64,000 bases of DNA, taken from positions 1 to 64,000 of the forward strand of contig DASTWZ010000010.1 in assembly GCA_035765635.1 (NCBI GenBank), written 5' to 3'. Shown here piece by piece: positions 1 through 8,524 of this stretch (within the stretch, counting starts at the first letter, position 1; each line of letters begins with the position of its first letter). This DNA comes from EW11 sp035765635. Its GTDB lineage: Bacteria; Verrucomicrobiota; Verrucomicrobiia; Opitutales; Opitutaceae. The notes under the pieces were generated by a model. That model did not search any database, was not told the DNA's origin, and saw nothing but the letters and a program-made list of their open reading frames with translations. Position numbers and translations under genes: made by a program.

Positions 1-11
1 ACTGGTTAGGT
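1..11 (-). other. attC recombination site, partial at window edge
   Basis: Read on the minus strand, this begins ACCTAACCAGT. The heptamer fits the R'' core (RYYYAAC) and the following bases match the three complete attC sites in this window. The rest of the site lies left of the window, so the cassette array continues there. Confidence 0.7.
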
Positions 12-97
12 AGTGGGATACTCGACGCTCTCGCTTTCATCTGACTTCAACCTGGCAACACGATTACTCGACTCAATCCTAGACTGTCTTCTCGGGT

Positions 98-301
98 CTA
101 AGCCACTGCCCGCGTCGCACCAGGGCAGTCTCTCGATGTGATCCGACTCGAACCTGAACCTTTGCCCGAGCCTGGCATCCAGGGCACACTATCGTGGCCC
201 GAAACCTCTGATCTCAATACCAGCTGCTCACCCCAAAGTTGATCTGCCGTTTCTAAAGCCAATCTGACCCCAACACGGGCCAATGCTGCACGTTCTTCCA
301 A
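98..301 (-). CDS. Possible gene-cassette ORF, 67 aa
   Basis: This is the only reasonable reading frame on the cassette strand in the fourth cassette from attI. It starts with TTG about 25 bp after the R' core of the neighbouring attC and stops before the next attC, which is the usual position of a cassette gene. The product is short and polar with many Ser and Arg residues. I see no domain, signal peptide or membrane segment. No clear Shine-Dalgarno sequence supports the TTG start, so the cassette may be non-coding. Confidence 0.3.
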   Translation of the reverse strand: MEERAALARVGVRLALETADQLWGEQLVLRSEVSGHDSVPWMPGSGKGSGSSRITSRDCPGATRAVA

Positions 302-326
302 CCCAATCGACAGCTTCCTGAAACAT

Positions 327-426
327 ACCTAACGTTTAATGCTGAGCCACGCCTAAAGCTGGCGTGCAGCCTGCGTCAGCAGGATGCATGACAGCTTTGG
401 GCGTTGGCTCTAGCGACTGGTTAGGC
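327..426 (-). other. attC site of integron cassette
   Basis: On the minus strand the site runs from R'' GCCTAAC (426-420) to R' GTTAGGT (333-327). The inner arms, GAGCCAACG and CGTGGCTC, pair with an unpaired A, giving the extrahelical base expected of a folded bottom-strand attC. The central part is a variable imperfect palindrome. Both ends are almost identical to the sites at 790-889 and 1375-1473. Confidence 0.9.
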
Positions 427-504
427 GCGGGAGCGGGGTCACAACTTCACGTTCGGACACGCAGAAGCGCAATACCTCAACGTACAAGCCGGCTCCGTCC
501 CACA

Positions 505-780
505 TCACCTTGTACGAAGCCTTTGTTCTAAGGAAGAGACAGATCGGCGAATCTCATCTGAAATGTTCGACTCAAGGCCGCGCAGCCTTTGCGTGATATC
601 GTTTACCACGTCTGAAGAAGCGGCTAACGGGTCTATTTGGACCGAGAAAAGAGCGTGGCAATGAGGGCACGTGAATGCCACCGCTTTGTATTGAGTGCCT
701 CCTACAAAAGCCGGAATCGGATATACCGACACATTCGACACAAGCGCATCACATTTTGTGCATTTGGGTGAGTTGAACAT
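505..780 (-). CDS. Cassette-encoded small Cys-pair protein, 91 aa
   Basis: The ATG lies 10 bp after the upstream attC, and the stop lies about 80 bp before the next one, as expected for a cassette gene. Two Cys pairs, CTKC at residues 7-10 and CPHC at 38-41, suggest a zinc-ribbon fold. The last 40 residues are charged and heptad-like, probably helical. I do not recognise a named family. A metal-binding or nucleic-acid-binding role is only inferred from the Cys spacing. Confidence 0.7.
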   Translation of the reverse strand: MFNSPKCTKCDALVSNVSVYPIPAFVGGTQYKAVAFTCPHCHALFSVQIDPLAASSDVVNDITQRLRGLESNISDEIRRSVSSLEQRLRTR

Positions 781-789
781 AAAATGTAA

Positions 790-889
790 GCCTAACGTTT
801 AATGGTGAGCCACGGCGGAAGCCGGCGCGGCGGGTGCGCCAGCAGCCGACGTGCCGGCTGTAGCCGTTGGCTCTAGCGACTGGTTAGGC
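790..889 (-). other. attC site of integron cassette
   Basis: Minus-strand R'' GCCTAAC (889-883) and R' GTTAGGC (796-790) bound a 100-bp imperfect palindrome. The conserved inner arms GAGCCAACG and CGTGGCTC are the same as in the other two complete sites. The GC-rich centre differs. Confidence 0.9.
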
Positions 890-964
890 GGAACCGTGGG
901 CATGCTGAATCTTATCAACCTGCAACGCATCGGCTAAACGTCATCAAAAACAAGAATCGGGAAG

Positions 965-1348
965 CTATCCCTTCGAATTAATCGATGGAAGAGAAACAAC
1001 CTCCATCAGTCGGATTCGCTCGCCTGAGAAGGTAAAACGGTGCCCCACGTGATCATCCCCCACGACTGTTCCAGCCAAGTCGCGGACGACCTGGTGAACA
1101 TCGACTAAAACGCTCTCCGTACCTTCCTCATAGAATGCGACTGGATCCACATGCGGATTGATCTCGCCCCACTGCTCTTTCCAGTAAGCTAGAATCTCTT
1201 CAGGACCACGAACGAAGCCGCCCTTGAAGGCTTTGGGCCACGACACGTCGCCAGTCATGGTCGCAAGTGCCGCGTCGATATCCCGCGAATTAAACGCCGA
1301 GTAAGCGGTGCGGAGAACTGCAATTCTCAATGAAAGCAAATCTGCCAT
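965..1348 (-). CDS. Cassette-encoded NTF2/SnoaL-like protein, 127 aa
   Basis: The opening helix (AYSAFNSRDIDAALATMTGD), then a Trp-Pro motif, a PEEILAYWKEQW helix and closing beta-strands follow the order of the SnoaL-like branch of the NTF2-like alpha+beta barrel. Its length of about 125 aa is typical. Members are diverse: small-molecule isomerases, hydrolases or simple binding proteins, so no substrate can be assigned. The ATG lies 26 bp from the upstream attC and the ORF ends 75 bp before the next attC. It is the second cassette from attI. Confidence 0.75.
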   Translation of the reverse strand: MADLLSLRIAVLRTAYSAFNSRDIDAALATMTGDVSWPKAFKGGFVRGPEEILAYWKEQWGEINPHVDPVAFYEEGTESVLVDVHQVVRDLAGTVVGDDHVGHRFTFSGERIRLMEVVSLPSINSKG

Positions 1349-1374
1349 AGTGTTAAATAAAGAGAGTTAACAAA

Positions 1375-1473
1375 GCCTAACGTTATAGGTGAGCCACGTC
1401 TTTAGCCGGCGCGACCGGTGCGCCAGCAGCGGGCGTGCCGGCTAAAGACGTTGGCTCTAGCGACTGGTTAGGC
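1375..1473 (-). other. attC site of integron cassette
   Basis: Minus-strand R'' GCCTAAC (1473-1467) and R' GTTAGGC (1381-1375) enclose a 99-bp imperfect palindrome with the conserved GAGCCAACG/CGTGGCTC arms. The stop codon of the first cassette gene (TAA, 1470-1468) is inside the R'' core, a common arrangement. Confidence 0.92.
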
Positions 1474-1824
1474 TTTGGGATGCTTTGTCGACGGATCAGG
1501 GTCGATCCATTTGATCTTGGTCGGGTCTTCGACTGCAACGCAAAGATCGCCAATAAAGTAGAACGCTCCATGAATGACCATAAGAGTCGGACCATGCGTT
1601 TTGGAGCCGGGAGTGTAGTGGCAAATGACGAAACAATGCTCTTCTCCTCCTTCGGTTTGTCCGCGCGCTGGAGAATAAAACTGAAACACCGTTGCATCGG
1701 ATTTCGGGTCTCGAGCAGCTACTGACGCTTCTATCTTATCTTGGTAAGCTGGCGGCAAGTCGCATGCGCAAGCTAAGGAGGATGCAGCAAGAAAACCGAG
1801 CACAGACAATTTCGATTTTGGCAT
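1468..1824 (-). CDS. First-cassette exported protein, 118 aa
   Basis: This gene occupies the cassette next to attI. From the ATG at 1824 the protein starts with a Lys-containing n-region and a hydrophobic stretch (LSVLGFLAASSLACAC), so it should be secreted. The Cys near the predicted cleavage point is not in a canonical lipobox. The mature part has several Cys residues, which would suit an oxidising periplasm. A longer start at 1845 would add seven residues and spoil the signal peptide. The function is unknown. Confidence 0.7.
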   Translation of the reverse strand: MPKSKLSVLGFLAASSLACACDLPPAYQDKIEASVAARDPKSDATVFQFYSPARGQTEGGEEHCFVICHYTPGSKTHGPTLMVIHGAFYFIGDLCVAVEDPTKIKWIDPDPSTKHPKA

Positions 1825-1853
1825 AGAATCACAAGTCATGACCAACAGGGTTA

Positions 1854-2007
1854 GCCTAACGTTTTATTAAGATTTTCTCGCTATTGGTTGGGGAAAGCGC
1901 ATAACTTCAGAGGGTGGAGGCGCAAGGTGTTGGAGGGGAGGAAAATTTTTTTTGGGGTTGATGGTAAAAAGTCTTGATGTGCGCCTACGAATCATCAACT
2001 TGGCGGC
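1854..2007. promoter_or_regulatory. attI-type site and intI leader region
   Basis: The minus-strand core GTTAGGC (1860-1854) marks the junction between the first cassette and the integron platform. The 147 bp from there to the intI start are not palindromic, which separates attI from the attC sites. This segment should also carry the intI promoter and a cassette promoter, but I found no convincing -35/-10 pair on either strand. The only in-frame ATG after the stop at 1975 is that of intI. Confidence 0.6.
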
Positions 2008-4245
2008 ATGGCAACGGGGGAACGCATTACAGGGAGTCGCTTGTTGGATTTATCGGGTTGGACAGAGGCACTCGACCGGACCGATCTATCTTTGCTTGAA
2101 AAGGCAAGGATTCGCACGGAGGTCAGATCGCTCATATTCTTTTGTACGTCGAAACGGCGTAGATTGGATGTTCGAGAGCTTTGCGACTACCTCGACTCAC
2201 TCGATAATTCGCAAATCGTCACTTACAAGGACGGCCAACCTCAAACGCGAAAATCCATCGCGGCGGCCCCCATCATTTGGCTTATTACGCGGGGAGCTCC
2301 GAACATCCCTGCCGAAATTCGAGATCTCGCCCTCGCCGGCATATGGGCTTGCTTTCGCGACACGCGTAGAGAGATGCCAGACGATATCGCGACCAGGTCA
2401 CCGACGTGGTCAGATGTTCCTACCACTTCGCAGCGGGCTGCAACCCGCAGAGGCGCCAAGACGCATAGTGCGCAGACGGAACTAACGAAAGCTTCCGCAC
2501 CTTCCCCCGATGCGCAGAAACTTCCTGAAATTCCGACTAAGCCCCAAACCGACGTGCATCCGGGATCAGCTTCGGTCAGCCAAGCGACATGTGACGGCGG
2601 CCCCCCGGATATTCGCACAGTAAAGTTGGAGCAGAGCGGCAGTGTATCAATTGACGAGGGCGGCACATCAGCTGCATTCACCTCCCAACTGAAGGCCAAG
2701 AGCGCGATTGCCGCGGTTAATAACAGCGAGGTGCCTCCACCGAATGGCATAGCCCCTCGTCCACGCGAAGCTGCGCAGCGCTCGTCCGACAAACACCCTG
2801 AAATTCGGACCCAATTAATTAAAGAAAAACCACAGCAGATCGCGCTTGAGCACCAAGGAAACGCTCAAGCTCCAGCGAATCTGGGTCACAATTTACAGCA
2901 GAACTTGCAGCAACAGCAGGAGCGCACGAGTGAGGCGCTACCCGGTAATCGCGAAAGTCGACAGAGTGATACGTCCGATGCTGGGCGGGCCAAACGCTCC
3001 TACAGCCCGAGAAAAGCCGCGAAAGCCAGTCGCGAGAGCGATGCGACGCGGGAAAGCCTTTCCGCCGAACAACCGGCAAGCAAATGCGCGAATGCCGACC
3101 ACGACGAAACGTCAGCTCTTGATTCGGCAAACTACGACACGCTTGTCGATAACGGCTTCCCGACTGCATCGAAACGAGGTGTTCGCGGCGCAATTCCAAT
3201 GTTAGGCCGGTGTGATCTTGGAAGCTCTGTTTGGGAATGTTCTCTCATCCGCGCCTGCCGCGAAAATCATTTTCTTTGGCGGACGGAACAAACCTACAGA
3301 CGCTGGGGCCACGTCTTCGCGAAATTCATCGCGCCTGTGTCCGTTGAGTATTCGTCACCGGAACATATTGAACAATTCCTTTCGTACATCGCGACGGTAC
3401 AGAGATCGAGCCCCTCAACCCAACGTCAGGCACTGAATGCGCTCGTGTTTTTGTTCGAGAAAGCCCTCGGAAAGGTCGTCGGACAAATTCAATTCAAACG
3501 CGCATTGTCCAAGCGTCGAGTACCCACCGTGCTCAGTCCTCGCGAATGCACGATGCTTCTGGATCAGTTGGACGGCACATCCCGTTTAATGGCAGAACTG
3601 ATGTATGGAAGCGGCATTCGGCTCCTAGAGCTTCTCCGGCTTCGTATTCAGGATCTGGATATCACGCGCGGCCAGCTCCGCGTCCGTGGCGGCAAAGGTG
3701 ATAAAGATCGCGCGACGGTTTTGCCCGACGCAATACACACGAAATTGAAACGTCACGTGCAACGGCTTCACGAACTCTGGATTGAAGATCGTTCCGCAAA
3801 CATGCCTGGCGTCTGGATTCCCGAAGGTCTCGCAATAAAGTACCAGGGCGCCGGTGAGCGCTGGGAATGGCAATGGGTTTTCCCTTCCCGAGAAACGAGC
3901 ATCGATCCCAGCACAGGCATTCGACGGAGACACCACGTGCTCGAAGGCGCCTTTCAACACGCGATTCGGCAAGCGGCCCAACGCGCCGGGATTGATAAGC
4001 GCGTAACGCCTCACGTCCTTCGCCATTCATTCGCCACTCACGTTTTGGAAAACGGCGCCGACATCCGAACCCTGCAAGACATCCTGGGACATCAAAATGT
4101 CGCGACCACGCAGATTTACCTTCACGTCATGAAACGTCCAGGGATCGGCGTGCGGAGTCCCTTAGATGGAGCTCTTGGAGCCGCGCCGAAAAGCGAAGAC
4201 GTCGCAGCGCCTAACGGCGCGATGCTCATCGGTAAAGAGCAGTAA
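2008..4245 (+). CDS. intI: Integron integrase with long N-terminal extension
   Basis: A site-specific tyrosine recombinase that would insert and excise cassettes by attI x attC and attC x attC exchange. Residues ~415-500 form the core-binding domain. The catalytic set is visible: R538, K563, H669, R672, H695 and the nucleophile Y704. An insert at ~595-625 (PGVWIPEGLAIKYQGAGERW) between the first Arg and the HxxR box is the hallmark that separates IntI from XerC/D. The protein has 745 aa, against about 320-340 for ordinary IntI. Residues 1-135 look folded, and ~140-400 are a polar Gln/Ser/Ala-rich linker with no homology I recognise. The start is fixed by an upstream stop at 1975. The gene diverges from the cassette array, and its 3' end overlaps convergent opgH by 20 bp. 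Confidence 0.92.
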   Translation: MATGERITGSRLLDLSGWTEALDRTDLSLLEKARIRTEVRSLIFFCTSKRRRLDVRELCDYLDSLDNSQIVTYKDGQPQTRKSIAAAPIIWLITRGAPNIPAEIRDLALAGIWACFRDTRREMPDDIATRSPTWSDVPTTSQRAATRRGAKTHSAQTELTKASAPSPDAQKLPEIPTKPQTDVHPGSASVSQATCDGGPPDIRTVKLEQSGSVSIDEGGTSAAFTSQLKAKSAIAAVNNSEVPPPNGIAPRPREAAQRSSDKHPEIRTQLIKEKPQQIALEHQGNAQAPANLGHNLQQNLQQQQERTSEALPGNRESRQSDTSDAGRAKRSYSPRKAAKASRESDATRESLSAEQPASKCANADHDETSALDSANYDTLVDNGFPTASKRGVRGAIPMLGRCDLGSSVWECSLIRACRENHFLWRTEQTYRRWGHVFAKFIAPVSVEYSSPEHIEQFLSYIATVQRSSPSTQRQALNALVFLFEKALGKVVGQIQFKRALSKRRVPTVLSPRECTMLLDQLDGTSRLMAELMYGSGIRLLELLRLRIQDLDITRGQLRVRGGKGDKDRATVLPDAIHTKLKRHVQRLHELWIEDRSANMPGVWIPEGLAIKYQGAGERWEWQWVFPSRETSIDPSTGIRRRHHVLEGAFQHAIRQAAQRAGIDKRVTPHVLRHSFATHVLENGADIRTLQDILGHQNVATTQIYLHVMKRPGIGVRSPLDGALGAAPKSEDVAAPNGAMLIGKEQ

Positions 4246-6364
4246 TTGGCGCCGCGGTCAGGACGTTATATTGGCGAACGGCCAGCCTCCACCACTCGGC
4301 AAGCGCGTGACTTGGCAAGCACCAGAGTTCGCGGTGAAGCCAAATCATTGACTCTGCGTCCAGCAGGAGCGCCATTTTTTCTTTTGTCGTAAATCCCGAT
4401 GGTCCTTCGCGCAGCAGGCGCGTGCGAAGCTGCATGAAATAGTCGCGAGATTCTTCGCTGGGTTTTCGCTGGCGCAGCATCGAGACGTGCACCGCGTTGA
4501 TATACGGATCCAGTACCGCCTGCAGCAAACCGTAGTCAGCCCGCAGCGCCTCAATCGGTCGCATGTGTTTGTAGCACTCCGCAAGATTCTGGCGAAGCCG
4601 GCGGAGCTCGTATGGTGGCTGTGTCTCCTCTGGCACCAAAAACAACATCAGCGTCTTCGCGCTTTGACCGAAGCGGACTTTGCTCAGGGCAATCGACAAC
4701 GGGATCGATATCACCAGGCCCAGTAGCACAGGACTCAACCACCAGAAGAAAATCGGCGAAATTATATACGACGACACTCCCCAAACCATGCCAAATAAGG
4801 TTTGCCCGCCGTGAGTCAGAATGGCTTCGCGCCAATCATCACCTTCCGCGCCACGGCGCTGAGTCACCCAGCTAACCCCCTGCCCTAGTACCGTAAAGAC
4901 GACGAATTTCGCGTGAAACAGCATATTAATCGGCGCCAACAAGGCCGAGATCACGCATTCAAGAATCACACTCGTGAAAAGCGGCCAACGTCCGCCAAAA
5001 CGCCGGGCTTCTTCCTTTCTCCGCATCGCCAAAAACAGGCTGATGAATTTCGGCAGAAAAAGAACGAGCATTGTAAATATGAAAAGCGTAAACGCCTCGG
5101 GTATTTCTATCTTGTAATTGAACAGTTGGGTGAATGCCTCCGGGCGATAAGCGGCGGCCGGCTTCAACTCCAAATCGAAAACGTGAATCGTGCTTATAAT
5201 CAAAAACAGCAGCCAAATCGGCGATGAACAATAGGCCATGATTCCCATCAGGAGATGGAAGCGATTCACTGGCCTAAACCCTTTCGCGAACACGAGCCAC
5301 GAGTGCTGCATGTTGCCCTGACACCAGCGGCGATCACGCTTCGCACTGTCGATCAAAGTCGGCGGCCCCTCTTCGTAGCTGCCCTCGATGTCCCCGGCCA
5401 ACCAGACTGCCCAACCGGCCTTTCGCATCAACGCTGCCTCCACAAAATCGTGGCTCAATATCCGACCACCAAAAGGCTCTGTCCCAGGCAAGTCCGGCAA
5501 CGCGCAGTGCTCGATAAACGGCTGAATGCGAATAATGGCGTTATGTCCCCAATAGTTGCTATCGTACTGCTGCCAATAATTCAGTCCGGCCAAAAACAAA
5601 GGGCTATATAGACGATTGGCAAACTGCTGGAGCCGCCCGTACAGACTGTCGGCGTTCACCAGCCGAGGAGCGGTCTGAATGATGCCGACATTGGTATTCT
5701 TCTCCATCAACTGGACAAGTTGCACGAGCGCCGCGCCGCTCATGATGCTGTCGGCATCCAGCACGACCATATACCGATAATTTTTTCCCCAGCGCCGAAG
5801 GAAATCGGCCACATTCCCCGCCTTCTTGTTAATCTGCTGCCGACGCTTTCGATAAAAGATCTTCCCGAATCCGCCAACCTGCTTGCACAGCTCGACCCAG
5901 GCAACTTCCTCCTGAATCCACTGATTCGGTTGGTTGGAATCGCTCAATATAAAGAAATCGAAATGTTCGAGCTTCTTTGTTTCTTGGACAGAGCGAAAGA
6001 TGACGCGCAAGCCTTCGAAGACGCGGCTTACGTCTTCATTATAGACCGGCATGATGATCGCCGTGCTGGCCAACGGGACATCCTCCCCCGGCGCGATCGA
6101 ACTCGAAATCTGCCGGCTGTCACCACCGCGATTGATGACATAAAATCCCAGGAGCGCGGTGACAAAGCCGATTGCAATCTGAGAATAGAGGACGACGAAC
6201 AAGATCAACAGCGCCCACTCTACGCCGGTCATCCCGTTGATCCAAAGCAAGTCCGCCATGAACCACGTGGCCAAACTGGTGAGCACAAAAACGCCGGTGA
6301 AAAATGTCCGCCGGCGGCGCGCCAATCTGCGTGGCTCAATAAACTCGTTAGAAACAATACGCAT
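4226..6364 (-). CDS. opgH: Glucan biosynthesis glucosyltransferase OpgH
   Basis: Inner-membrane GT2 enzyme that polymerises UDP-glucose into the beta-1,2-linked backbone of osmoregulated periplasmic glucans and helps export it. Two N-terminal membrane helices (~20-75) precede the GT domain. The Asp residues of SDS (142), DAD (203, 205) and SHD (306) and the RRW motif (345-347) are all present, followed by several C-terminal membrane helices. At 712 aa it lacks the long cytoplasmic N-terminus of the E. coli protein (847 aa). It is the last gene of the udg-opgG-orf-opgH run and starts 52 bp after the small membrane protein gene. It meets intI tail to tail. Confidence 0.95.
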   Translation of the reverse strand: MRIVSNEFIEPRRLARRRRTFFTGVFVLTSLATWFMADLLWINGMTGVEWALLILFVVLYSQIAIGFVTALLGFYVINRGGDSRQISSSIAPGEDVPLASTAIIMPVYNEDVSRVFEGLRVIFRSVQETKKLEHFDFFILSDSNQPNQWIQEEVAWVELCKQVGGFGKIFYRKRRQQINKKAGNVADFLRRWGKNYRYMVVLDADSIMSGAALVQLVQLMEKNTNVGIIQTAPRLVNADSLYGRLQQFANRLYSPLFLAGLNYWQQYDSNYWGHNAIIRIQPFIEHCALPDLPGTEPFGGRILSHDFVEAALMRKAGWAVWLAGDIEGSYEEGPPTLIDSAKRDRRWCQGNMQHSWLVFAKGFRPVNRFHLLMGIMAYCSSPIWLLFLIISTIHVFDLELKPAAAYRPEAFTQLFNYKIEIPEAFTLFIFTMLVLFLPKFISLFLAMRRKEEARRFGGRWPLFTSVILECVISALLAPINMLFHAKFVVFTVLGQGVSWVTQRRGAEGDDWREAILTHGGQTLFGMVWGVSSYIISPIFFWWLSPVLLGLVISIPLSIALSKVRFGQSAKTLMLFLVPEETQPPYELRRLRQNLAECYKHMRPIEALRADYGLLQAVLDPYINAVHVSMLRQRKPSEESRDYFMQLRTRLLREGPSGFTTKEKMALLLDAESMIWLHRELWCLPSHALAEWWRLAVRQYNVLTAAPITALYR

Positions 6365-6416
6365 GAACTAGGTCGATTCGTTCGGCGAAGGATTAGCGTC
6401 GGCCACGGGATTCATC

Positions 6417-7022
6417 TCAGCGCGTGGCATAAAACACCAACGCGAGCGCACTCATGAAAAATATCCAAAGCAGCAGGGTCCGCAAAATAGGCCACTTTTC
6501 GAAGCGCTCTAGCGTTTCACCAGCGGCTTCACTGATCGCACCGAGGTCGATCGGGCGCGGCACCATGCTCGATACAGCCATATCCGGCCCCGCTTCCATG
6601 GAACTCGCCCGCATGGCGCGCTTGAAATCTTCGGGTGCGTTGTCTGTGGCCAGAAAAGCATACGGCCACTTCCGCGCTCCGTCCGAAATCAACAACGCGA
6701 CCCGCCCCTCGATGGCCAAACGGTCTTTCGTTTCATCAGTCCGGCCAAGGACGTCGCTGAACCATTGGTCCATGACTGCCTCAGCTTCTTCGGCCGCGAG
6801 CGTCGTCGGGTCGAGCGCCGGGTGCTGCTCATGCCGCCGAGCAGCCCGTTCCAGAATTTTTTGGATCAGCCGGCTCTGATGCAGCCGGTTATGAATTCGG
6901 TGGGCGCGCAGATAATCTTCAACGCGTACATAAGCCGCGTTCCACGCCTCCATCGAGCCGGTGCGCGGCCTAAAATTCGAAAGCGGTGCGTCTATCGCGT
7001 CGGAGTCCAAAGGTAGCTCCAT
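6417..7022 (-). CDS. Unknown tail-anchored protein between opgG and opgH
   Basis: Not a family I can name. The ATG at 7022 gives 201 residues; a TTG at 7061 is possible. The first ~100 residues are helical and charged, and a single membrane helix lies at the very C-terminus (ILRTLLLWIFFMSALALVFY), so most of the protein faces the cytoplasm. The start lies 31 bp inside opgG, suggesting translational coupling, and opgH follows 52 bp later. Because OpgH here lacks the usual N-terminal cytoplasmic extension, this protein may supply that part or otherwise regulate OpgH. That link rests on context only. Confidence 0.8.
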   Translation of the reverse strand: MELPLDSDAIDAPLSNFRPRTGSMEAWNAAYVRVEDYLRAHRIHNRLHQSRLIQKILERAARRHEQHPALDPTTLAAEEAEAVMDQWFSDVLGRTDETKDRLAIEGRVALLISDGARKWPYAFLATDNAPEDFKRAMRASSMEAGPDMAVSSMVPRPIDLGAISEAAGETLERFEKWPILRTLLLWIFFMSALALVFYATR

Positions 7023-8524
7023 GTCTCGGTCAGAATATGGTTCCCGCGCTTCAAGAAGCAACGGAGTTCCACGGGCTTACCTGAGTCATCGGGCTTTAGG
7101 GCGAAGGCCACGCGCCAAGTATTATTGAACAAATTCTTCTCAACATTTTGGTGCGCGAGCTTTGCGCCGTTACCCACCGTGACGACCGCTTCGATGGGCT
7201 GTGTCGACGGACTCGAGCGCAGATATGGCCCGTCAAAATCGACCCAGAAACGCTGCAGATCCGTCTCGTGCGTTTTCGAACGTCCGAGCCGTGTCGCGAC
7301 AGTGTATCCCGCAGGAGGACGCTTTCCACCGGTGCTCTCGAGGAACCAGCGCAGATTATATTTAAATTCTATAGGAGTTCCTGGCGGCGGGAGTTTCTCG
7401 GGCACCCAGAACGCAACAATATTATCATTCGTCTCGTCAGGGGTGGGAAGTTCCACGAGCCGGATCGCGCCGCGTCCCCAATTTCCAACCGGCTCTACCC
7501 AGGTGCTTGGACGCAGTTGATACGCGGCCTCCAAATCTTCGTAGCTTTCGAAACGACGGTCGCGTTGCACCAAGCCAAACCCACGCGGGTTTTCATCACT
7601 GAAGGAAAAGAGCCGAATCGCCGTGGGATTTTCCAGTGGGCGCCAAAGCCATTCACCGCTTCCGCGTTCCATCATCAAACCATCGGAATCGTGCACTTCT
7701 GGTCGAAGATCTCCGTGGCTGGTGCCGGAGTTTTCGCCGAACCAAAACATACTCGTAAGCGGCGCGATGCCGAAGGAAACGATGTTCGTGCCGGCCCGTT
7801 GGTAAACTGCGCCGCGAACCGTCATGATCGTCTCCGCGCCGGGCTTGATCGCGATCGAATAAGCTCCTGCGACACTCGGGCTATCGAGCAGCGCATACAC
7901 CGTCAGCTCCTTGGAATCAGCTGAGGGTCGCTGGACAATGAATTCTTCAAAAATCGGAAATTCCTCGCCCCCCGGCTCGCCGCAATTCAGCGCCAATCCG
8001 CGCGCAGAAAGCCCGTAGCGCATTCCCTGTCCCAACGCACGAAAGTAACTCGCGCCTTGAAATACCGCGAGTTCGTCAAAGTAAGCCGGCGAATTTAGCG
8101 GATAATGCACGCGAAAGCCGGTGTATCCAATATCACCAGGAATATCGCCAATGTCCGCATCCTTCGGATAATCAAAAAAGTCCGGAGAAAACTGGATCGG
8201 TGTCACCTTGCCCTTCTCCACTTCGGACAACTGCACCGTCTTCGAATAAATAAAGCCCGGATGGAAAAATTGAAGTTGAAAGGGTAAGCCCGCGCTCCGC
8301 CAAAGCGCCTTGGTCGGATCAAAACGAATCGAGCGGTATTGATCGTAGGTGAGATCGGTCAGGCTCTTTGGAACTTTGGACGGGCGCGGCTCGTACGGTT
8401 TGGCCGCAAGCGTCTTCGCCCTGAACTGAAGCACCTCGAAATCAAAAGGCACATCAGCCGCATGCATGGCATTCGAACCGATCAAAGTAAGGGCGAGAAT
8501 CGCAGTCGAAAGTTGGAGTTTCAT
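6992..8524 (-). CDS. opgG: Periplasmic glucan biosynthesis protein OpgG
   Basis: OpgG/OpgD-family protein of 510 aa, the normal length. A signal peptide (residues 1-22, ending MHAAD) sends it to the periplasm. The long beta-sandwich region with GASYFRALGQGMRYGLSARG and the C-terminal immunoglobulin-like part follow the family pattern. It acts on nascent osmoregulated periplasmic glucans made by OpgH. The start codon overlaps the udg stop as ATGA, which implies translational coupling, and its 3' end overlaps the next gene. Confidence 0.94.
   Translation of the reverse strand: MKLQLSTAILALTLIGSNAMHAADVPFDFEVLQFRAKTLAAKPYEPRPSKVPKSLTDLTYDQYRSIRFDPTKALWRSAGLPFQLQFFHPGFIYSKTVQLSEVEKGKVTPIQFSPDFFDYPKDADIGDIPGDIGYTGFRVHYPLNSPAYFDELAVFQGASYFRALGQGMRYGLSARGLALNCGEPGGEEFPIFEEFIVQRPSADSKELTVYALLDSPSVAGAYSIAIKPGAETIMTVRGAVYQRAGTNIVSFGIAPLTSMFWFGENSGTSHGDLRPEVHDSDGLMMERGSGEWLWRPLENPTAIRLFSFSDENPRGFGLVQRDRRFESYEDLEAAYQLRPSTWVEPVGNWGRGAIRLVELPTPDETNDNIVAFWVPEKLPPPGTPIEFKYNLRWFLESTGGKRPPAGYTVATRLGRSKTHETDLQRFWVDFDGPYLRSSPSTQPIEAVVTVGNGAKLAHQNVEKNLFNNTWRVAFALKPDDSGKPVELRCFLKRGNHILTETWSYLWTPTR

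Noticed and set aside
2241..3205. Several short frames opposite and beside the intI linker
   Set aside because: They overlap the long intI frame in other phases and have no start context or domain. They follow from the low-complexity linker.
5720..6457. Plus-strand 245-aa frame
   Set aside because: Antisense to opgH, with composition of a reverse-frame shadow and no domain.
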